Below, in pieces: positions 59,071 to 64,000 of a stretch of DNA of 64,000 bases. The stretch's first letter is position 1, and every line of letters begins with the position of its first letter. The position numbers and the translations under genes are program-made. The stretch is from Pseudomonadota bacterium. GTDB lineage: Bacteria; Pseudomonadota; Gammaproteobacteria; Burkholderiales; Sulfuriferulaceae. Location: assembly GCA_021801025.1 (NCBI GenBank), contig JAJYYK010000002.1, positions 124,001-188,000 on the forward strand, written 5' to 3'. A model generated the notes under the pieces. The model had not been told where the DNA came from and ran no database searches. It saw only the letters and a program-made list of their open reading frames with translations.

Positions 59071-59292
59071 TCAATCGTCATCGCCCATACCACCAAACCC
59101 TCCGTCACCCATGCCACCGTACCCGCCATCATCCATACCACCACCCCCGTTATCCATACCGCCAAATCCCCCATTATCCATGCCGCCATAATAACCTCCG
59201 CCATATCCTCCGCCGCCAACGAATTCGCCCATAGGACCGCAACCCGTCAACGCGAATAATAACAACGCATTCACAACGATCAGTTTTTTCAT
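59071..59292 (-). CDS. Glycine-rich repeat lipoprotein
   Basis: This 73-aa protein starts at an ATG behind AGAGAGG. The signal peptide ends in the lipobox LTGC, so it is probably lipid-anchored. The mature part is almost entirely Gly with Met, Asp, Asn, Tyr and Phe in decapeptide-like units (GGMDNGGFGGMDNGG and so on, ending GGMGDDD). At the DNA level this is a run of near-identical 24-30 bp units. It has no known relative that I can name. The acidic, Met-rich repeats could bind metal, but that is speculation. Confidence 0.7.
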   Translation of the reverse strand: MKKLIVVNALLLFALTGCGPMGEFVGGGGYGGGYYGGMDNGGFGGMDNGGGGMDDGGYGGMGDGGFGGMGDDD

Positions 59293-59377
59293 TAATCACC
59301 TCTCTGTTAGAACAAAAAACAAAACGCTGCCAAACCTTAATAAATGATCACCCTCACCTGTTCGGCAACAAAGTCTA

Positions 59378-60739
59378 TCAGTTCGATAATGGTTTAAATG
59401 CAGATGGTTCAAGTTGGTGCCTCTGAAGCAACTTGTAAAATTCAGTGCGGTTCCGTTTGGACAATCTGGCAGCTTGCATAACATTGCCTTCCGATATTTT
59501 TAGAACACGAACCAGATAATCTCTTTCAAAACGTCTTTTAGCTTCTTCAAGAGAAATGGAATGCGCTTCCTCTTTATGTATTGCATCTTCTACAAGCGCC
59601 AATGAAATAAGGGGTGTTGTGCACAGGGCGACACTTTGTTCAACGACATTCAAAAGTTGGCGCACATTACCCGGCCAGGACGCGCCAACAAGTATTTCCA
59701 TCGTATCCGGCGTAAATCCATTGATATACTTGCCATATTTATCAGCCAGCAACGAAAGAAAATGCTTGGCTAACAGAGGGATGTCCTCACGTCGCTGGGA
59801 CAAGGGTGGAATGGTCAATTTCACCACATTAAGGCGATAGTAGAGGTCTTCGCGAAAATTCCCCGCGTCAACTTCCGCTTTTAAATCCCGATGCGTCGCA
59901 GAGATGATTCTCACATCCAGCGGAATGGTCTGCGCGGAACCGACGGGGCGTACCTGCCTCTCCTGGAGAACACGCAACAGCTTGGCCTGCAACGGCAACG
60001 GCATATCACCAATTTCATCGAGGAAAAGCGTGCCGCCCTCCGCCACTTGAAACAATCCTTTATGATCTTTGATCGCACCGGTAAAGGCACCTTTGGCATG
60101 CCCGAAAAGTTCGGATTCAAGCAATTGTTCAGGAATAGCGACGCAACTGACGGCAATAAAAGGGCGATGTTTACGTCGGCTTGCATAATGAATCGCTTGA
60201 GCGAACAGTTCTTTTCCGGTACCACTCTCGCCCTGAATGAGCACACTTGCATCACTCTCCGCAACGAGTTTTGTTTTCGCGAGCAACTCTGTCATCACGG
60301 CGCTTTGAGTGACAATAGCCGCCTGCCAGTTATCCTTGTGCGGCACAGTATGGGTCACCGCACCCACGGAAAGCCTTAACGCACGATCAACCAGATCCAG
60401 CAGTGTTTTGCTGTCAAATGGCTTGCTCAGATAGCCAAACACCCCGCGCTGGGTAGCGGAAACCGCATCCGGGATTGTGCCGTGGGCGGTGAAGATAATC
60501 ACCGGCAAGGTTGGTGTGGTACGATGAATGTGTTCAAACAGTGCCATGCCATCCATACCACTCATCTGCATATCAGTGATCACCAGATGTGGACGCGACA
60601 CGTCCAAATAGTTCAATGCCGCCTCGGCAGACTCAACCGTGATCACTTCAAAACCTGCCACGGTGAGACGAATCGAAAGCAATTGCAACAAGTCCGTATC
60701 ATCATCAACAACCAGAATAGTCGGACGGAATTCATTCAT
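59378..60739 (-). CDS. glrR: Sigma-54-dependent response regulator GlrR (QseF)
   Basis: This 453-aa NtrC-family regulator has a receiver domain with phospho-acceptor Asp56 (LVITDMQMSG), a AAA+ domain with GESGTGKE, the sigma-54-contact GAFTGA, and GGTLFLDEIGD, and a C-terminal Fis-type HTH (EGNVMQAARLSKRNRTEFYKLL). It activates sigma-54 promoters when phosphorylated by the kinase at 61296-62801. It starts in an ATGA overlap with the lipoprotein gene. In E. coli GlrR activates glmY, but no target is visible in this window. Confidence 0.93.
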   Translation of the reverse strand: MNEFRPTILVVDDDTDLLQLLSIRLTVAGFEVITVESAEAALNYLDVSRPHLVITDMQMSGMDGMALFEHIHRTTPTLPVIIFTAHGTIPDAVSATQRGVFGYLSKPFDSKTLLDLVDRALRLSVGAVTHTVPHKDNWQAAIVTQSAVMTELLAKTKLVAESDASVLIQGESGTGKELFAQAIHYASRRKHRPFIAVSCVAIPEQLLESELFGHAKGAFTGAIKDHKGLFQVAEGGTLFLDEIGDMPLPLQAKLLRVLQERQVRPVGSAQTIPLDVRIISATHRDLKAEVDAGNFREDLYYRLNVVKLTIPPLSQRREDIPLLAKHFLSLLADKYGKYINGFTPDTMEILVGASWPGNVRQLLNVVEQSVALCTTPLISLALVEDAIHKEEAHSISLEEAKRRFERDYLVRVLKISEGNVMQAARLSKRNRTEFYKLLQRHQLEPSAFKPLSN

Positions 60740-61299
60740 TGCGGTTTGTTCCCATTAATCGGGTTCTTTTCCATGTCTTTAATGGCATCTATTTTACTTT
60801 GAAGTATTTCGGCACGTTTCTGCTCTTCCTTGAGTTTTTTCTCCAGGTCATTGAAAGCATTGCCTGATCGTTGCTGTTGCATGAGCAATGTACTCAGCAA
60901 GCGGGTAAAGCCATGTAGCGCTGAAGGGGAAGTACCCTCGTCTTTTGGCCAGTTATTAAGCAAATTGAGCGCGGCCGTCGTGTCGTGAAATGGGGTATCG
61001 GGCAGCGCGAGCAACATCGCCAGACGCAAGCGACTTGAATCACTCGCGGTTTGTGAATAATCCTGACTGGCTTTTTGATATGCGTCACCCAACTCCGTAA
61101 CCGGCAGCTTACCCAGATCATCATAATCCAGCATAAGTTTTTCTATTCGACTTGCCTGAAGTGGTTGTGATGGCGGCAATGGCGCCGGTGACACGTCCAC
61201 ACATACCGTATCAGTTGGGGCGGCAGGCATATTCGAACAGGCAGCGATTGTTGCACACAGCAGGCATACAGCCAGCATCCGCAGGTAACCAACACTCAT
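60736..61299 (-). CDS. qseG: QseG-like outer-membrane lipoprotein
   Basis: This 187-aa lipoprotein has the lipobox IAACSNMP after a short signal peptide. The C-terminal ~60 residues are a charged coiled coil (LEKKLKEEQKRAEILQSKIDAIKDME). Its place between kinase and regulator genes, with 4-nt overlaps on both sides, matches QseG/YfhG, which contacts the QseE kinase in the periplasm. The sequence itself is weakly conserved, so the call leans on context. Confidence 0.82.
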   Translation of the reverse strand: MSVGYLRMLAVCLLCATIAACSNMPAAPTDTVCVDVSPAPLPPSQPLQASRIEKLMLDYDDLGKLPVTELGDAYQKASQDYSQTASDSSRLRLAMLLALPDTPFHDTTAALNLLNNWPKDEGTSPSALHGFTRLLSTLLMQQQRSGNAFNDLEKKLKEEQKRAEILQSKIDAIKDMEKNPINGNKPQ

Positions 61300-62801
61300 G
61301 CGACACCCGCCAAATCAATAACTGGCAACGTCACACGAAAATGCGCACCAACACCCACCTGTGCCACCAGTTCAATGGTACCGCCATGTTCAAGTACGTA
61401 TTCACGCGCGATGGACAATCCCAGCCCCGTTCCCTTAATCGTGCTCAGCGGTGTTCTCTGCCCGCGATAAAATGCATTAAATATTTTGTCCCGATCAATG
61501 ATATCAACACCCGGTCCTGCATCCAGAACATCCAGAAAAATATGATCAACTGTCTGACTCACACATACCTCAATACGGGAACCTGATGGGGCAAATTTGA
61601 CTGCATTGGATAAAAGATTGTCCACAACAATTCTGATTTTTTGTTCATCGCACGCCAGCAGGATATCTGGACAAACAAGTTCAATTTGCAAATTTTTGTT
61701 GATAATAGCGAGATCATGGTCCCGCAATACACCATCCAGAAGCGGCTTAAGTACGACTTGGCGTCCGACAAACCTCGATTTTTCAGTTTGAAGCGCACTG
61801 TAGTTTAACAGGTCCTCAATGCGTTTTTGCAATTGTACACTGTTACTGAAAAGTATCTTTGCCACGTTTTTCTGCTTTGCACTCAGTTCGCCGACAGCCC
61901 CTTCCACCAACAAGTCTGCGCCTTCGCGAATCGAGGTGAGCGGCGTCTTGAGTTCATGCGAAATATGTTGCAAAAACTTGGTCTTTTGTTCTTGCAGCTC
62001 AAGCAGACGCAAGCGCATCCAATCTAATCTGTCTCCCAGACGCCGTAAATCTTCGGGACCATTCACCGTCACCGGCCGCAACAACTCGCCCTGCCCCATA
62101 TGCCGGATCGCCTCGTCAATTTGGCGAATTGGGCGAGTGATTAATACAGAAAACCCTGACGCCAACAGCATCGCAAACGGAATCAGCGCGAGCAGCTGCC
62201 AAATGACAATTTGGCGTGCCCGCACGGCCCTTTCCTGCATCGCATCGACTTCACTTTCGATGAGCACGAGACCGTGATCCAGAAAATTTCGTGTCGAATC
62301 CAGTAAAGGCACAAAATCGCCAACCTCGTATTTGAGCGCTTCGGGTGATTGCCGGTCAGCAACCACTTTCCGAAAAATTGCAGTATCTGACAAACGCAAA
62401 CCATCCAGCAATTGTTGTTGGTCAACACTCAGAGACAAGGCGGAAAGACTTGCTGCCGTCTTTTCAAAATTCGTGTGCGCCCGGAAATAGCCGTCAAGCA
62501 AAGAAGCATCACCAAGAATGACCGACAACCTGACACTGCGTTCCATCGCTGACACTTCGTCCACAAGGATACGACTTCCGTGCGCAATTTGTTCGGCTTG
62601 ATAAACCGTTTTTCGGTTCTGTTCCGCCAACTGGTCGATGGACATGGCGCTATAGATGAGCGCGAAAATTAATGGCAATACCACGAGGGAGAAACCGGTG
62701 AGAATCAGTTTCAGAAAGGATTTTGGGTAGTACCGTAATAACCTCCGGATGGCATTGCCAGGCCCTCCCACCGCTTCTGTCGACTCAAAGTGAGTACTCA
62801 T
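61296..62801 (-). CDS. glrK: Sensor histidine kinase GlrK (QseE)
   Basis: This 501-aa membrane kinase has an N-terminal helix (FLKLILTGFSLVVLPLIFALIYS), a periplasmic helical sensor region with a second helix (IVIWQLLALIPFAMLLASG), HAMP (RPIRQIDEAIRHMG), the phospho-acceptor HISHELKTPLTSIREG, and an ATPase domain with NLLSNAVKFAPSG and GTGLGLSIAREYV. It phosphorylates GlrR. The three genes form one translationally coupled operon, read leftward, with no other gene upstream but the divergent opgH region. Confidence 0.93.
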   Translation of the reverse strand: MSTHFESTEAVGGPGNAIRRLLRYYPKSFLKLILTGFSLVVLPLIFALIYSAMSIDQLAEQNRKTVYQAEQIAHGSRILVDEVSAMERSVRLSVILGDASLLDGYFRAHTNFEKTAASLSALSLSVDQQQLLDGLRLSDTAIFRKVVADRQSPEALKYEVGDFVPLLDSTRNFLDHGLVLIESEVDAMQERAVRARQIVIWQLLALIPFAMLLASGFSVLITRPIRQIDEAIRHMGQGELLRPVTVNGPEDLRRLGDRLDWMRLRLLELQEQKTKFLQHISHELKTPLTSIREGADLLVEGAVGELSAKQKNVAKILFSNSVQLQKRIEDLLNYSALQTEKSRFVGRQVVLKPLLDGVLRDHDLAIINKNLQIELVCPDILLACDEQKIRIVVDNLLSNAVKFAPSGSRIEVCVSQTVDHIFLDVLDAGPGVDIIDRDKIFNAFYRGQRTPLSTIKGTGLGLSIAREYVLEHGGTIELVAQVGVGAHFRVTLPVIDLAGVA

Positions 62802-63336
62802 TTTATCCGTCCGCCTCGTGTCATCACCAGTCGGGTAACCGGTGAGATAGTAAAAATATTATTTGTTACATGTAATTACTTTAACCCAAACAGGCTCTTT
62901 AAGTCTTCACAAACGAAGATAATTTATTTCTTTGCCATGTTCAGTTCAGCACCTGTCGTTCACAACGCGCTTCTTTCAATCCAGATGACCGTGCCTCGTC
63001 ATCTCGCATCCTGATGGATTATTCGGATTTCACAAATAAGCGGTTAATGATCATGTTTCATGACGCGCAACAACCTGCCTTATCCCGCAAAACCGTCTCC
63101 ATTCAGAGACAATAATAATTCACTTTATTTTCATTATGTTGCAACTATAACCGAATCATTTGGGGATGATCTGTCGCTGTCAGGCGACAGATCATCCTGA
63201 ATCGTAACGCCAGCTCACACATCAATTCCTTTTATTTATACTAAAAAATACAATTAATCAATAAGATAATAAGAACATCTTATTTTGGCCCAATAATTGC
63301 TTAATGTACTGCAACTCATCACCACACACCTGCAAC
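62802..63336. other. 535-bp divergent intergenic region between glrK and opgH
   Basis: No protein or RNA gene was recognised. The centre is AT-rich. Promoters for glrK and opgH should lie here, but none could be assigned with confidence. It contains the strong hairpin at 63164-63197. Confidence 0.5.
63164..63197. other. Perfect 14-bp inverted repeat upstream of opgH
   Basis: GGATGATCTGTCGC and GCGACAGATCATCC flank the 6-nt loop TGTCAG. No T-run follows on either strand, so it is not a simple terminator. It may be an operator or an RNA structure 140 bp ahead of opgH. Confidence 0.6.
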
Positions 63337-64000
63337 ATGAAACCATACGATATCTCAACGATCATTCGGCCTACTACCCCTCCTATCCATCGTGGCAGCA
63401 TGACGCCACGTCCATGGACCGGCTTCTGGCGTGGCCTTTGGCTTGCACTGTTTCGCAGCACTGCTGCAGACCGGGAAGCACATAATTCTCCACCGTCATG
63501 GAAAGGCGCAGCTTCCCGGCGACGCGTCGCACTCATGGCAATTGCCGTCGCCAGCACCAGCATCGCCGCCACGCTGCTTTTTCATACCCAGACTGTTAAC
63601 AGCCCCCATCCACTTCTGCACTTCATTCAACTGACGTTGTTTGTGCTGCTGTTTGGCTGGGTAACAGTGGGCTTTGTCACGGCCCTGATGGGATTCTGGA
63701 TGCAATGGCATCCCGATCCCCATACCCTGTCCCTCGCTACGGGGCACCATCAGGTTCTGGATGAGAATGCCCGCACAGCGATCATCATGCCGATCTGTAA
63801 CGAACCCGCCGCACCTGTGTTTGCAGGGTTGCGCGCGACCTGCGAATCACTGGCCGAGGGCAAGCATGCCGATCTGTTTGATGTTTATGTACTGTCCGAT
63901 ACTTATGACCCGGTTTTGCGCACACAAGAACTGGTCGCCTGGATCGCCTTGCGGGAACAGCTCGGCGATCGCTGCCGCCTTTATTACCGTTTGCGCCAGC
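63337..64000 (+). CDS. opgH: Glucan biosynthesis glucosyltransferase OpgH (MdoH), 5' part
   Basis: The frame is open from the ATG at 63337 to the window edge (221 codons). The N-terminal part has a membrane helix (RRVALMAIAVASTSIAATLLF) and a second (LLHFIQLTLFVLLFGWVTVGFVTAL). It is followed by the glycosyltransferase-2 start TAIIMPICNEPAAPVFAGLRAT and FDVYVLSDTYDP. OpgH makes the beta-1,2-glucan backbone of osmoregulated periplasmic glucans from UDP-glucose. No strong ribosome binding site was seen; an ATG at 63400 is an alternative start. The rest lies outside the window, and no opgG is visible upstream. Confidence 0.88.
   Translation, partial: MKPYDISTIIRPTTPPIHRGSMTPRPWTGFWRGLWLALFRSTAADREAHNSPPSWKGAASRRRVALMAIAVASTSIAATLLFHTQTVNSPHPLLHFIQLTLFVLLFGWVTVGFVTALMGFWMQWHPDPHTLSLATGHHQVLDENARTAIIMPICNEPAAPVFAGLRATCESLAEGKHADLFDVYVLSDTYDPVLRTQELVAWIALREQLGDRCRLYYRLRQ

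Noticed and set aside
59001-59219. N-terminal extension of the Spy-like protein
   Set aside because: The extra residues are the glycine-repeat DNA read in another frame (Trp/Val/Met-rich), and a ribosome binding site and signal peptide mark the start at 59000.

Overview
The window looks like a chromosomal segment of a betaproteobacterium, possibly of the Nitrosomonadales (inference). The case rests on gene orders typical of that class: a glnK-amtB locus beside yifB and ubiK, the trmJ-cysE-iscRSUA-hscBA-fdx-iscX run with suhB divergent, and dapB-bamE facing fur. Most genes are housekeeping. The accessory parts are a restriction-modification cluster (about 1.0-4.5 kb), a broken region behind a tRNA-Ser gene (29.9-34.2 kb) and a molybdenum hydroxylase cluster (34.7-41.2 kb).

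Layout: 1-0.9 kb, the end of a P-type ATPase. 1.1-4.5 kb, a compact cluster of a C5-cytosine methyltransferase with an N-terminal HTH, a small acidic protein, a Vsr mismatch endonuclease and an MvaI/BcnI-type restriction enzyme with a long N-terminal extension. 4.7-7.6 kb, a ferritin-like/VIT transporter, yifB and ubiK. 7.6-12.8 kb, a nitrogen locus: two NtrC-like sites three helical turns apart, a sigma-54 promoter, a TorF-type porin, and two consecutive glnK-amtB pairs. 12.8-18.1 kb, murI, a J-domain-like protein and an ovothiol pair (ovoA plus a PLP C-S lyase). 18.1-27.5 kb on the minus strand, a phosphoglycerate-mutase-like protein, nadC, the complete isc operon with a near-consensus IscR site at its promoter, cysE and trmJ. 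27.6-29.7 kb, suhB and lysC.

29.8-34.2 kb holds tRNA-Ser(GCU), an AT-rich remnant, and a GAF-PAS-GGDEF-EAL gene cut by an IS630-family element. Removing the element and one TA target copy restores the reading frame exactly. 34.8-41.2 kb carries a three-subunit molybdenum aldehyde oxidoreductase with its MocA-like and XdhC-like maturation factors, and a DUF2934-type coiled-coil protein. 41.3-50.7 kb has dapB, bamE, fur, an ArsC-like protein, dapE, prmB, acnA and metG. 50.7-54.6 kb has a PsiE-like protein, an unknown membrane-anchored protein, recJ and miaA. 54.8-58.4 kb encodes a large PAS/GAF/GGDEF/EAL protein. 58.6-62.8 kb has a Spy-like protein, a glycine-rich lipoprotein and the glrK-qseG-glrR signalling operon. 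The window ends inside opgH.

No CRISPR array, rRNA or complete prophage was seen. All calls come from reading the sequence; no database search was run.
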